This document shows positions 49,012-58,193 of a stretch of DNA of 64,000 nucleotides, piece after piece. Below the pieces are notes generated by a model, which worked only from the letters and a program-made list of their open reading frames with translations, was not told the DNA's origin and did not search any database. Source of the stretch: Alicycliphilus denitrificans_A (GTDB taxonomy: Bacteria > Pseudomonadota > Gammaproteobacteria > Burkholderiales > Burkholderiaceae_C); assembly GCF_044792555.1 (NCBI RefSeq), contig NZ_CP126238.1, forward strand, positions 2,232,001 through 2,296,000, written 5' to 3'. Numbering within the stretch: the stretch's first letter is position 1; each line of letters begins with the position of its first letter. The translations under genes were made by a program, and so were the position numbers.

Positions 49012-50286
49012 TCAACATTTAATACAATTACTTCTGGTGTTTTTAAGGCTTCCGGTGACGCTGACACTGTAAGTTCCGACGTTCTCCCATTGAGAAGGGC
49101 AGGCTGGAGGATAATCGCCGCCAGTCACCTCTAAATAAAGCACGCTACAGGACTTGTTTTCATTAACGCAGGTGGTTCTAGTATTCGTGCCATTTCCTGC
49201 ATACATATTTTTGGTTCCATAACTTACCCAACCGTTAGGGCAAACGGCTGGATAATCGCCACCGACGACATCCAAATATAGTGCTTGACTCTCCTTGGCG
49301 CCTGTTCCCTGTGCTTTCTCCCAGGTCTTGCCGCTACCACCGGATTGGCAAGAAAGTATCAATCCCTTGTCGCCCCTGGCCACCAAACCATCCTTTTCGC
49401 AGGTGTCGCCTTCCTGGACGATGGGGCCGTTCAGGTCCAGGTATTCATTGGTTTTGATCCGACCCTCGGCGGTCATCGTCTGAGCCCCCACGGCGCCGGC
49501 ACGGTTGATGTCGTGACGCACGCCCATCACATCTTGCATGTTGATGCTGCCCGTGCGCGGCAAGCTGCCATCGCGGCGGTCGAACTCCATGAACCCGGCA
49601 CTGTCGTAGCCGTTGGCCATGCCGATCACGCCGGCAGTCCCTGAGGAGTTCAACGCGACCTGGTTTCCTTCCTGATTCACGAACAGGGCAGGGTTTCCGC
49701 CGTCCATGGACGCGGGCATGGCCACGCCGGCGTTGCCCGGACTTGCGGCGGCAGCTGCGATCGTGGCACGGCGTACATCGGCTTGGCCCGTGCGAGGGTC
49801 GAGCATTGGGACGCTTGATGCGACGATCGAGCGCAGGTTGCACGTTGGGACTACACAGCCGCCCGATGTGTCCACGGTGATGCTCACGTTGAAGTCGATG
49901 GATTGGCCGTTGTAGACGATCGGCCCAGCTGACCGGGAGGCCAGCATCCCGAGGTCACGGAGATCCGCTGTCGTGGGTGTGCGCACGCGACCCGCTGGCA
50001 CCGTGTAGGCGCCCTTGGTGACGGCCTGGCCACGTTGGATCTGCGTGAAGAAGGTCGTCATGTAGGTCTTCGTGCCGTCATCGACGGCCGCCATCGTGGA
50101 ACCTACAAGGCGCGCTCGATCATCAGCAATGGTCCTTGACATGTTCTGCCAATACCAGTGACCGACGTATGCCAGGACGAGCGTGATCAGGGCAACGAGG
50201 ATGGCCAGCTGTATCAGCAAAAAACCCTGTTGGCGGGCATGCTTGAGGCTATTGAGAGTGGGTTCGAGCACGGCTTGTTTGTGCAT
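49012..50286 (-). CDS. pilV: PilV-type minor pilin/tip adhesin with variable C-terminus
   Basis: A 424-residue PilV-like prepilin. The prepilin-peptidase site is QQG21-F22 followed by the hydrophobic helix FLLIQLAILVALITLVLAYV; position +5 is Gln26 instead of the usual Glu. A constant part runs to about residue 312, then C313-Q-S-G. The C-terminus (about 335-424) has two related Cys-rich units, each with LYL(D/E)V-x-GGDYP-x-x-CP, and is more AT-rich than the rest. In plasmid R64 the PilV end is switched by a shufflon and picks the recipient. Last gene of the pil operon; convergent with the SNF2 gene. Confidence 0.85.
   Translation of the reverse strand: MHKQAVLEPTLNSLKHARQQGFLLIQLAILVALITLVLAYVGHWYWQNMSRTIADDRARLVGSTMAAVDDGTKTYMTTFFTQIQRGQAVTKGAYTVPAGRVRTPTTADLRDLGMLASRSAGPIVYNGQSIDFNVSITVDTSGGCVVPTCNLRSIVASSVPMLDPRTGQADVRRATIAAAAASPGNAGVAMPASMDGGNPALFVNQEGNQVALNSSGTAGVIGMANGYDSAGFMEFDRRDGSLPRTGSINMQDVMGVRHDINRAGAVGAQTMTAEGRIKTNEYLDLNGPIVQEGDTCEKDGLVARGDKGLILSCQSGGSGKTWEKAQGTGAKESQALYLDVVGGDYPAVCPNGWVSYGTKNMYAGNGTNTRTTCVNENKSCSVLYLEVTGGDYPPACPSQWENVGTYSVSVTGSLKNTRSNCIKC
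49339..49350 (-). other. Shufflon sfx-like core site in pilV
   Basis: The minus strand reads TGCCAATCCGGT, coding for Cys313-Gln-Ser-Gly at the end of the constant part of PilV. As I recall it, the R64 shufflon repeat is GTGCCAATCCGGTNNNTGG, cut by Rci; 12 bases agree. Only one copy was seen; GTGGCAATAGGTTTGG at 48984-48999, after the stop, is a weak second candidate. Confidence 0.5.
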
Positions 50287-50298
50287 GGCGATAAGGCT

Positions 50299-51192
50299 TC
50301 AGTTGTTGAAGTTCTTGAGAACGTGGCGCTCCACCTCTTCTTTGAGCGCACCGAAGTCTCCGTTCTTGATGTGCGCGGAGACTTTGTTATCCCGTGGCAG
50401 GGCGGTGGCCACCAGCGGCCCGCCCTGGTCGAAGCGCTGGTGCACAGCAAGCTGGAAGCTTGTGGCCAGCAGCTCATTGGCTTCGTCCTCTCCAGCAGCC
50501 CGGGCCAGGGCAGCAAGGCGCTGCAGGCCGGCCGGGATGCTTTTTGAGTGCATCGTGACGAGGACCAGATGGCCATCGACCGCCACACGCAACAGTTCGG
50601 CGGCCGTGGCTGCGTCGCGTACTTCGCCGTAGCCAAGCATCGACTGGTCCTTCGCTGGGAAGCAGCGCAAGGCAGCATGGATGGCTGCTCTGTAGCCGCC
50701 CACGCCATCGGCGTCTATCTGCTCGCAGTACCCGCTGCCGTGCGAGCCTTCTAGCAAATCCTCAGGTGGGTCTTCGATAGTCAGGCAGTACCCTCCGTGG
50801 TGGCGCAAGCGCGCGGCGATCGTGGCGGACCAGGTCGTGGTCTTGCCGGCTCCCGTGAGGCCGCAGACCACCACCAGGCCTCCCTGATCGCGCATCTTGG
50901 TCTGCAGCAGCAGGGACTTTACCCATTGAGGCAGGCCGAGCTGGTCAAGCTCAGGGCAGTTATCGCGCAGACGGCGCAGGGCAAACCGACCCTCACGCAT
51001 CCGCTGCACCCGCCAGCGGCTGCCATCGGCCAGCGCCAATTTCTTGGTCAATGGTGTTGTCTCGATCAGCTTTGCCAGCTCTTGGAGCATTGGCTTGTGT
51101 TCGTCCCGAGCAGGCTCCTGACCAGGAAACACGATCGTCGGACCGGCACTTCCGACCGACATGTGGATGTCGGTGATGGCTTGCGCTTCCAT
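50299..51192 (-). CDS. PilT-like secretion ATPase of the conjugative pilus
   Basis: A 297-residue ATPase. Walker A is GLTGAGKTT at 111-119. The Asp/Glu box TIEDPPEDLLEG and the Walker B region LGYGEVRDAATAAELLRVA follow, as in PilT-type motors. It is shorter than host PilT and lacks the N-terminal PAS-like half. In the PAPI-1/pKLC102-type pil loci a pilT2 ATPase occupies this place after pilS2, and I assign the same role: pilus retraction or dynamics in mating. R64 has a transglycosylase named PilT, so the name is ambiguous. Starts 3 bases after the pilS stop. Confidence 0.82.
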   Translation of the reverse strand: MEAQAITDIHMSVGSAGPTIVFPGQEPARDEHKPMLQELAKLIETTPLTKKLALADGSRWRVQRMREGRFALRRLRDNCPELDQLGLPQWVKSLLLQTKMRDQGGLVVVCGLTGAGKTTTWSATIAARLRHHGGYCLTIEDPPEDLLEGSHGSGYCEQIDADGVGGYRAAIHAALRCFPAKDQSMLGYGEVRDAATAAELLRVAVDGHLVLVTMHSKSIPAGLQRLAALARAAGEDEANELLATSFQLAVHQRFDQGGPLVATALPRDNKVSAHIKNGDFGALKEEVERHVLKNFNN

Positions 51193-51195
51193 GGC

Positions 51196-51744
51196 TCAGA
51201 CCCGCCCAAAAGTGATGACCAGGGTGTTGGTTACGCTGGAGTTGCACTGCGTGCCAACGGTCGTCGCATCCAGCTCCGTGGTCGCTGTTTTGACGGCAGT
51301 GCCGTTGACACTGGCGGTCAGGAACATGTTGCTGGTGAATGCCTCAGCGATCTTCGAGCACTCACGCGATGGGATTTTGTCTATCGTCACCTGCACCTGG
51401 GTGTTGCTGGCGGTCGCGGCAAAGGCCATCGTCCCCCACTGCGTCACGATGCCACCCGTGGGCGCTCCTGCATTCATTTCCAGGAAGTTGTCGCTGATCC
51501 AACGGTTGGTGGCTACTTGCTGTGTAGTCAAACCGTTGTAGGAGGTGCGATTCTGGTATGCCGTCTGGATTGTGGGAATGACCAGGTTTAGCTCATTCGT
51601 GATCTTGTTGGCCCGCGAACCAGACAGGATCTTGGCCATCTGCGGCCACACCATCGCCAGGAATACCCCACCCAGCAGAACGACTATAGCCAGTTCAGTG
51701 ATGGTGAAACCCTTTTGCGCCTTGAGTTTATTAGGTTGATTCAT
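51196..51744 (-). CDS. pilS: Type IVb major prepilin PilS
   Basis: A 182-residue prepilin. The leader MNQPNKLKAQKG12 is cut before F13 (FTITELAIVVLLGGVFLAMV), with Glu at +5, as in type IV pilins. Two cysteines in the C-terminal half (RECSKIAE and GTQCNSSV) probably form the D-loop disulfide. Main subunit of the thin conjugative pilus used in liquid mating. No dedicated prepilin peptidase (PilU) is in the locus, so host PilD must process it; that is inference. Confidence 0.88.
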   Translation of the reverse strand: MNQPNKLKAQKGFTITELAIVVLLGGVFLAMVWPQMAKILSGSRANKITNELNLVIPTIQTAYQNRTSYNGLTTQQVATNRWISDNFLEMNAGAPTGGIVTQWGTMAFAATASNTQVQVTIDKIPSRECSKIAEAFTSNMFLTASVNGTAVKTATTELDATTVGTQCNSSVTNTLVITFGRV

Positions 51745-51806
51745 AGTGATTTACTGGATAAAAAATTGTGAAAGCGGTTGTGATTGGCGAACTTATATAA
51801 GAACGT

Positions 51807-52871
51807 TTATTTTGTCTGGCTGATGTACCTTTCTATTTCCGCGTTGAATTCAAGATTACCGAGAAGAATCAAGCCGATAGTCATAGCGACAAACAGCATT
51901 GCGATGAGGCCGATGAAAACAGCTTTCTTTTCCGCAATCGCAACAGCAGCTTCTCCATGGTCAAAAGCTATACTCTTCATGGCTTTGTAGAAGTCCGACC
52001 TTTCCGAATAGTCTTCAATGCGATCCATTATTCGTCGCGAAAACATGCCCGTCTCCAGTGCGAGTGCAGGATTGTCCGGCGCCTTGGACAGTCTTTGCAG
52101 CATCGTATTGATGTGCCATGTCAGCCATGGACTGGAATACTGACGCATTCTTTCCATGGAAGCCTTCATGCCGTGGTTATTCGACTGAAGCAGAATTGCC
52201 AGTGAAAGCAGAAAGGTATTGGCAGAACTCTCCCGATAACCAGACCAAGGCAAAAATGGAATGCGGTCAACCATCCGTCTGCCCCGACCGAACCAGTTCG
52301 GCCGGCTCCACGATATCATCGCCAACAATCCAATGGCTCCCCCCAATACTGCCAGCCAGTGAGAAACCAGTGTATTGGAAACGACGTAGATGCCATAACT
52401 AAGTGAGGGCCACCGCTCAAGTGGCAATGTCTGCAGGTTTTGGGGGGCAATGACCAATGCGTACGATACAAAAAATGCCAATATCACTAAACCCGCCAAA
52501 GCCGGCGATATAAAGGACATGAAATAGATACCTTTGATCTTGCTCATCAGTCGCAAACCGTGTCCAAGATGCACCATGGCCTCATCCAGTTTTCCATCTT
52601 CCTCTGCCGCAGTGAGAACCATGACTTCATAAGATGGCGCAGTGTGCATCAGTGCATTGGCGAATGACATGCACTTCATTTTTTGCAGCCAATGCAGATA
52701 TAGCGGAGCCCAACCCGTCTTGCGTCGGCGCGAGCGTTCTGCGAGCTTGGCCAAGCGGCCATGACTGGATGCGCCATCCCGCAGGGCCGAGGCAAAATCT
52801 TCATAGAAATCTTGCCTATTGCTGGAAAAAAGCTTGAATCGCAGCTTGGAGATGCTCAGCCGCAAATTCAT
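51807..52871 (-). CDS. pilR: Pilus inner-membrane platform protein PilR (GspF family)
   Basis: A 354-residue PilC/GspF-family protein with three membrane segments: about residues 115-142 (SFISPALAGLVILAFFVSYA), about 172-190 (LAVLGGAIGLLAMISW) and 315-340 (AVFIGLIAMLFVAMTIGLIL). The cytoplasmic domains lie before the first and between the second and third. It forms the platform on which PilQ assembles the pilus. The start overlaps the pilQ stop by 4 bases. Confidence 0.87.
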   Translation of the reverse strand: MNLRLSISKLRFKLFSSNRQDFYEDFASALRDGASSHGRLAKLAERSRRRKTGWAPLYLHWLQKMKCMSFANALMHTAPSYEVMVLTAAEEDGKLDEAMVHLGHGLRLMSKIKGIYFMSFISPALAGLVILAFFVSYALVIAPQNLQTLPLERWPSLSYGIYVVSNTLVSHWLAVLGGAIGLLAMISWSRPNWFGRGRRMVDRIPFLPWSGYRESSANTFLLSLAILLQSNNHGMKASMERMRQYSSPWLTWHINTMLQRLSKAPDNPALALETGMFSRRIMDRIEDYSERSDFYKAMKSIAFDHGEAAVAIAEKKAVFIGLIAMLFVAMTIGLILLGNLEFNAEIERYISQTK

Positions 52872-54550
52872 TGCGAATCTCCTGGCTCAACCACTTCATA
52901 ACTCTCCAGTGGCTCAAATTCGATTTCCAAATCACGTGGATCGATCAAGCCCTGAGACACCTTATACAGTCCGTGCTCGAATGCCGTCTTGCCCACCATG
53001 TCACGGTCATCAAATGCAGCTGTGCGGCTTTTGCGCCAATACTGTTCGGCCTTATCGTCATTGCCTTCTGCAATGTGCTGACGGAGCACTTTGTCCGGTG
53101 ACAGCACTTCGGCAACCACCGTAGAACCGATGATCCCACGACCGCCACAATGCTCGCAGCCTTCGTCGGCGCTACAGTAGATTTGGTTGATGTTGAGGCC
53201 AAATTTATGCGTCAGCAGGTGTTGGCCGCGCGCGGGCAGAACATCTGCTGCCGGTTTCTTGCATTTAGGGCACAACACTGGCAGCAGGCGTTGGAAAATC
53301 AGTGCGGCGATGAATTGGCGGTCCGATAGCACCTGGCGGTCAAGCCCCAGGCGAAAAAGACGCAGCACGGAGCCAATGGCAGATGCGGTGTGAAGCGTTG
53401 TATAGATTTTGTGGCCTGTCAGCACAAAATCCGCAACGATCTTGGCAGTGGCCCTGTCACGTGTCTCACCGACCATGATGTCATTCGGGTCAGCTCGCAG
53501 CACATCCCGCAACACGCCGCCCCAAGCCTTTCCATCATCTTCCTGTTCATGGTCGCTGCGCTGAATGGAAATCTGGGATACGCCGTAGATTTTGTATTCC
53601 ACAGGGTCTTCTACCGAATAACGTTTCTTGTATTGCCTTTTCGGGTCGAACTCCATCATGGTTTTGAGCGTTGTGGATTTACCGGAGCCGGTCGGGCCAG
53701 TGATCGCAATCAGGCCGATCGATTTGGTAACGCTCAATTCCAGCAAACGAATCTGGCTATTCTCATAGCCAAGCTCGGCAAAACTTTTGTTCTTTTCGCC
53801 CGGGATTTCCATTGGCAGTATGCGAATGATTACATCCCAGCCATCGGCCAGTCGAATGAACTTGTAGCGCAGCTTGTAGCTCAGCCCCTTGTGAGAGAAA
53901 CGTATCATGCAACTCATGGATTTGTTTTCCAGCGAAAACGTTCCAGTGCTCTGAGAGCGAGATTCGGCCATGATGGAAAACATATAACCTGCCATTTGTT
54001 TGCAGGTTTCCACGTCGTACTGCCGGTACTTGAAAATACGGCTGTGTATGCGTAGCAAGACCATGCCGGTCTTTTCTCGGCAGCACAGATGAATGTCGGT
54101 GGCTTTTTCGGTTACCGCTGAGGCAAATAATTCATCGACGAGCGGATTCACGTCACTGGCTGTGGTGTCATTTGTCACTTTGCCAATTGCTTCGTTGAGG
54201 ACGGCGATGACAGCCACATCCGCCAGACGCTCGTCAGCCAGCTTGTAATGCTCCCGTCCTAGACGCTCGCGCAGTTCCATATGTGCAGATTGACCTGCGA
54301 GCTTTTCGGCGACCAACAGGACGACCTCCCGTGCGCCCAGGTCCAATACCGCCAGGCCGGAAAGATTGTTCCCGGAGACGCCGAGCTTTTTGCCGATTGA
54401 GTCGCGGAAGTTCTTTATTTGATGGCGATCGGTGATGCGACCAAATTGGCGCATTCTCCCGATGATTTGAGCCTTTAATTGTTCTTGATCATGAGAGTTT
54501 TCTTTCTTTTTGATATCGCCATCAGGGCTTCCCAGAAACGATTGGAGCAT
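52868..54550 (-). CDS. pilQ: Pilus assembly ATPase PilQ (GspE/PilB family)
   Basis: A 560-residue ATPase that powers pilin polymerisation. Walker A is GPTGSGKS at 285-292, the Asp box is YSVEDPVEYKI, and the Walker B region DPNDIMVGETRDRATAK is complete. The zinc-binding tetracysteine (CPKC and CEHC) follows about 130 residues later, as in PilB/GspE. Same-strand neighbours are pilP (12-base gap) and pilR (overlap). Named after the R64 system, where PilQ is the ATPase, not the secretin. Confidence 0.9.
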   Translation of the reverse strand: MLQSFLGSPDGDIKKKENSHDQEQLKAQIIGRMRQFGRITDRHQIKNFRDSIGKKLGVSGNNLSGLAVLDLGAREVVLLVAEKLAGQSAHMELRERLGREHYKLADERLADVAVIAVLNEAIGKVTNDTTASDVNPLVDELFASAVTEKATDIHLCCREKTGMVLLRIHSRIFKYRQYDVETCKQMAGYMFSIMAESRSQSTGTFSLENKSMSCMIRFSHKGLSYKLRYKFIRLADGWDVIIRILPMEIPGEKNKSFAELGYENSQIRLLELSVTKSIGLIAITGPTGSGKSTTLKTMMEFDPKRQYKKRYSVEDPVEYKIYGVSQISIQRSDHEQEDDGKAWGGVLRDVLRADPNDIMVGETRDRATAKIVADFVLTGHKIYTTLHTASAIGSVLRLFRLGLDRQVLSDRQFIAALIFQRLLPVLCPKCKKPAADVLPARGQHLLTHKFGLNINQIYCSADEGCEHCGGRGIIGSTVVAEVLSPDKVLRQHIAEGNDDKAEQYWRKSRTAAFDDRDMVGKTAFEHGLYKVSQGLIDPRDLEIEFEPLESYEVVEPGDSQ

Positions 54551-54562
54551 GGGATTAATTCC

Positions 54563-55123
54563 TTATCTAGCGAATGATGATGGTGCAGAGAAGCTGCTGG
54601 AAATCGGGATGTTTGTGGAGGTTTGATTCACATCGGCGTCCCTGAATCCATTACCCAACCCCCAGTTCAGGCTGATGGCCTTGCGTAGGCTTACCTTGAG
54701 GCCTTCTGTTTTTGCCAGGACGATTTCGAAGTTACTGATACGCTCCAGCTTCCAGCCGTCCAGTCGCGAGATATAGGGCTCCTGCATAGAAATTGCGACA
54801 CGCTGGCCTTTGTAGACGACCTCGGCAACTTCCTTTCCAGCCATACCCCATATCGCTTCCACAATCGGTTCCTGAGCACTGATTTCTTGCTTTGCTTCAG
54901 GCAGTGGATTGGCGACCACTGGGACTTGCATGACGCTGCTCTGGGATTTGCCCTGAGCTTGTGTTGCCCGGATCTTGGCATCCAATTCCAAATCAATCAG
55001 TTGCACTTGCTTGGCCAGGAGCTTGCCAAACGTATCCACCTGTCCATCGACCGTGGTCTCAGTGGCGTGGACAAAAATGGGCATCAGCGCAATCGCCAAT
55101 GCGGTGATTTCACGGGCGCGCAT
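54563..55123 (-). CDS. pilP: Pilus biogenesis protein PilP
   Basis: A 186-residue exported protein. The signal peptide (MRAREITALAIALMPIFVHA) is followed by a Gln-rich helix and a C-terminal domain (YKGQRVAISMQEPYISRLDG) of PilP type. It probably connects the secretin with inner-membrane components, as in related systems. I chose the ATG at 55123 because AGAGG lies at the right distance; a GTG at 55132 is possible. It overlaps the pilO end by 14 bases. Confidence 0.78.
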   Translation of the reverse strand: MRAREITALAIALMPIFVHATETTVDGQVDTFGKLLAKQVQLIDLELDAKIRATQAQGKSQSSVMQVPVVANPLPEAKQEISAQEPIVEAIWGMAGKEVAEVVYKGQRVAISMQEPYISRLDGWKLERISNFEIVLAKTEGLKVSLRKAISLNWGLGNGFRDADVNQTSTNIPISSSFSAPSSFAR

Positions 55124-56426
55124 AGGCTTCACCTCTTAATTCAAATGTGGTTTTCTCGTCCAGCTTGATTTGGACGCTCGTAATACCGGCCGCGACTGGC
55201 AGCTTGGTAGCCATGTCGCCCATCAAGACAGCCGGGCCCGACACAGTGAAGCTGGAGCGCATTGGAATGCTCAGGCCGTCCTGCTGCTGGCCTTGGGCCG
55301 CTACACGCTCCCAGGATGTCTGCAGGCCCAGCTGCAGGCCGACAGGGGCAATGACCTGGGCCAGGTTGCCCATGGCGTAGCGGACGGCTTCGCGCGTCGG
55401 CAGCTGGGCAGCGGCACGCCGGGAGACCGCGCCCAACTCCACGGGCAGCTCCTGGATCACTGCCGTAACCTCGGCGGCGAAGACGGGCGCGGGCCATGAG
55501 GGAGGCTTTGCCAACATGTAGCCGCGCCAGGTCGCCAGAGGCTGGCCCTTGAAGGTCAGCGTGCATGCACCAACCTTGCAATCGATCTCTTGCAGCCGCC
55601 AGCCGCTGATTTGCAGCGGCAGATCCTGCAGGGCACCAATGATTGCCGGCAGCGCTGCCGTCGCCGGCGGCGCCGCATTGATTCCCGCGTCAATGGCTTG
55701 GGCCATTTCGGCGGCATTGCGCTCGATGTCGCGCTGGCGTGCCTGGGCGGCCTCGCGCCTTTGCGTCTGCTCGATCTCGCCCTGGGCTAGCAGGTAGCCC
55801 AGCGCGGCCACAGTACCCAGCACCATGAATCCCATCACCTTCAGGGATACCGGGCGGTATCGGTCGAACCGGGCGCGCGAGAAGTCCTTCTTGGTCAGTG
55901 AATGCCGCAGGATGTCCAAGGTGAACGGCCTGACGTCGAAGTGGTAGGGCATGTTGTCCAGCAACTCGCCAAGATCGGTGTAGACCGGCACCCCTTTTCT
56001 TTCCTGCAGGGTGCTCAGGAAATCCAGAATGCTGGTGCGAACCGCCTGCGCGTTGCCCACGAAATCCATCCGTGTCGCGGGCTTGCCATCGACGGTGGCG
56101 AAGACCCAGTACTGGAGCTCCGCGCCTGGCTCGCCATCGTCGCCAAGGGCCTGCAGGTCGATCAACGTGATGCAGGTCGGCTCGTCTGGAATGGCTGCTT
56201 GAACCAGCGCAGCTGCCGCTACTGGAGCCCGTTTGGTCAAACCTTTCGGCAAGAAAGCAACGGACGAGGTCGCCTTGCCCGCGAGCCTCCACTGGAACTG
56301 CCACTGTGCGTTGACGCTGTGTGCGAACTGGCGCATTTCCGCGCCGTGGCTGTCCGCGCCAGGCAGCTCGACCCAGTCCAGCCCTGCAACTGCTTCACCA
56401 TAGCCGGGCACGCGGATAAAAGTCAT
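55110..56426 (-). CDS. pilO: Pilus assembly protein PilO (R64 type)
   Basis: A 438-residue protein with a cytoplasmic N-terminal 190 residues (EPTCITLIDLQALGDDGEPG and on), one membrane segment (VMGFMVLGTVAALGYLLA at about 195-212), a coiled coil (TQRREAAQARQRDIERNAAE) and a periplasmic C-terminus. This is the layout of PilO of R64-like thin pili. The ATG overlaps the pilN stop by one base pair (ATGA). In the apparatus it anchors the assembly ATPase complex to periplasmic parts; that is inference from related systems. Confidence 0.83.
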   Translation of the reverse strand: MTFIRVPGYGEAVAGLDWVELPGADSHGAEMRQFAHSVNAQWQFQWRLAGKATSSVAFLPKGLTKRAPVAAAALVQAAIPDEPTCITLIDLQALGDDGEPGAELQYWVFATVDGKPATRMDFVGNAQAVRTSILDFLSTLQERKGVPVYTDLGELLDNMPYHFDVRPFTLDILRHSLTKKDFSRARFDRYRPVSLKVMGFMVLGTVAALGYLLAQGEIEQTQRREAAQARQRDIERNAAEMAQAIDAGINAAPPATAALPAIIGALQDLPLQISGWRLQEIDCKVGACTLTFKGQPLATWRGYMLAKPPSWPAPVFAAEVTAVIQELPVELGAVSRRAAAQLPTREAVRYAMGNLAQVIAPVGLQLGLQTSWERVAAQGQQQDGLSIPMRSSFTVSGPAVLMGDMATKLPVAAGITSVQIKLDEKTTFELRGEAYARP

Positions 56427-58183
56427 CAGTTGACCCCCTCAATGATCTGGGGTGTCAGCATCACGAGCACTGCGCGCCGCGTCGTCGAGGCCGAGAATCC
56501 GCCGCCCAGCAGAGGACTGAGCTTGCCGTCCAGAGCGCGGTCGTTGGATGTCTGCTGCGTGTTGTCAATGCCGGCCAGCACTGCGGTCTCACCGCTGACG
56601 ATGCTGGTGTACAACTGGTATTGGTTGGCGTTGGTCTGCGGGTACTGTAGGGTGGCGCCGTTGCTCTGGTAGGTCTTGACCTCGCCCCGCGTCGATGCGT
56701 CCATGCTGAACTGCACGATCACCGAGCTGTTGGGCTGGATCGACGTGCGCAGGTTCAAAAACGTGCCCGTGGTCAGCTGGCCCGGCTCCACGCCCGGGAT
56801 GGCCGTGGTCGACGTGGTGGTGGTCGTCGCGGCAGAGGAGCGCGCCGGATAGATGAAGCTCTCGGTGCTGGCCACAGACATGGGGCGGTTGTTGAGCATG
56901 GTGTACGTCTCGTCCTTGCGCACGCTCACGCGGCCGATGGTGGCCAGGGCCTTGAGGAATGCCTGCGTCTCGAACTGTCCACCTCGGCGCAGCACGCCAA
57001 GCTGTCCAAAGCCCGAGGCTGTGCTCGCCATGCCCGTGGGCGAAAAGAACTCGGTGCTCCACTTGGCTGTCGCTTGGCTGATGGCCCAGGACCAGTCGAT
57101 GCCGACGTCGTTGCCGGTGTTGGCCGTGACCTCCACGATTTGCATGCGCATGCGCACTTGGCGACCGATGGCCTTGTTCTCTGCAGCGATCAGCTCTCGG
57201 ATCTGCTCCTGGACTTCTCGGGTGTCCGTCACGGTGACCACGCCCGAGGAGGAGATCGCGTACTTGCCCAGGCTGGGCGTGAGCGTGCTCTCGATCGCGG
57301 TTTGCAGACCTTTGACCACGTCGATCTGGCTTGTCACCCTCGAACTCACATCCGAGGAAGAGGCCGCGCTGCCGACCTGGCTGCCGGCCTCCGTGCCCGA
57401 GCTGCTGGTACTCTGGCCTGTGGATGCCTTCTTGGTGATGGTGCTGGTGATGTCGTTGACATCGGTGATGGATGCGATGTGGTACGTGCGAGTGACCAGA
57501 CGCGAGATCAGGATGGCGCCGTCGCTGTAGTCCCAGCCCACGCTGTACTTGGCCGAGATCTGGTCCAGCAGCTCGGTGAGCGAGCCACCGAAAAGGGTCA
57601 TCTGATCCAGAATGAAGCCCCCGCGGCCTTGCGCTGCACCGGCCATTCCAGCTGCAGCCGGCATGAGCTGGCCGGCCGCACCTGCCAACGGGGCGGGCAG
57701 GGCGCTGCCGGGAATTTGCGCCGATGGCGCTGGCGCCGGCGCGGAGCTGGCCTGCATCGAGGTCGACATCATCGTGCCCAGGCGCTGGGCCGACAGGGCC
57801 TGGATCGGCACCAGCGCATCGGGGCTCACGCGCACCGAGATGCCCGTGATCTTGCTTATGCGGTCGCCGATAGTGGTCAGGGTAGGGCGGTCCGGGAAGG
57901 AGAAGCGGATGGCCTGGCCGAACACGGCGGGCAGCTGCGCCTCGCGCGCAACCTTCACGGTCTTTCCGCCCAGCCACACCGCGTTGAACTCGCGCACGGC
58001 CGCGCCATTGTGCGTGTCGGTCTCGCGCTGCGCTGCCAAGCGCTCGCGCACAGTGTCGCTACCTTGCTGGGTGGCCACCTGGACCTGAGCGCGCTCCTCA
58101 AGCGAGCCGCAGCCGGCGAGTGCGATGGTCATGAGGGCCGCGACGGCGGTCGGGATCTTGTTCAGTGTCATGGGAGTTTTCAC
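56426..58183 (-). CDS. pilN: Outer-membrane secretin lipoprotein PilN
   Basis: A 585-residue secretin. The lipobox LAGC near residue 25 makes it a lipoprotein. A Ser/Ala/Pro-rich stretch, N-domains (GSLTELLDQISAKYSVGWDY) and the C-terminal secretin domain follow (VEVTANTGNDVGIDWSWAIS, QLTTGTFLNLRTSIQPNSSV, VLVMLTPQIIEG). It forms the outer-membrane pore for the thin pilus. I used the GTG at 58183 (GAGG 8 bases upstream) giving MKTPMTLNKIP; the GTG at 58204 or ATG at 58171 are alternatives. It overlaps the pilL end region. Confidence 0.88.
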   Translation of the reverse strand: MKTPMTLNKIPTAVAALMTIALAGCGSLEERAQVQVATQQGSDTVRERLAAQRETDTHNGAAVREFNAVWLGGKTVKVAREAQLPAVFGQAIRFSFPDRPTLTTIGDRISKITGISVRVSPDALVPIQALSAQRLGTMMSTSMQASSAPAPAPSAQIPGSALPAPLAGAAGQLMPAAAGMAGAAQGRGGFILDQMTLFGGSLTELLDQISAKYSVGWDYSDGAILISRLVTRTYHIASITDVNDITSTITKKASTGQSTSSSGTEAGSQVGSAASSSDVSSRVTSQIDVVKGLQTAIESTLTPSLGKYAISSSGVVTVTDTREVQEQIRELIAAENKAIGRQVRMRMQIVEVTANTGNDVGIDWSWAISQATAKWSTEFFSPTGMASTASGFGQLGVLRRGGQFETQAFLKALATIGRVSVRKDETYTMLNNRPMSVASTESFIYPARSSAATTTTTSTTAIPGVEPGQLTTGTFLNLRTSIQPNSSVIVQFSMDASTRGEVKTYQSNGATLQYPQTNANQYQLYTSIVSGETAVLAGIDNTQQTSNDRALDGKLSPLLGGGFSASTTRRAVLVMLTPQIIEGVN

Positions 58184-58193
58184 GGCATGGACC

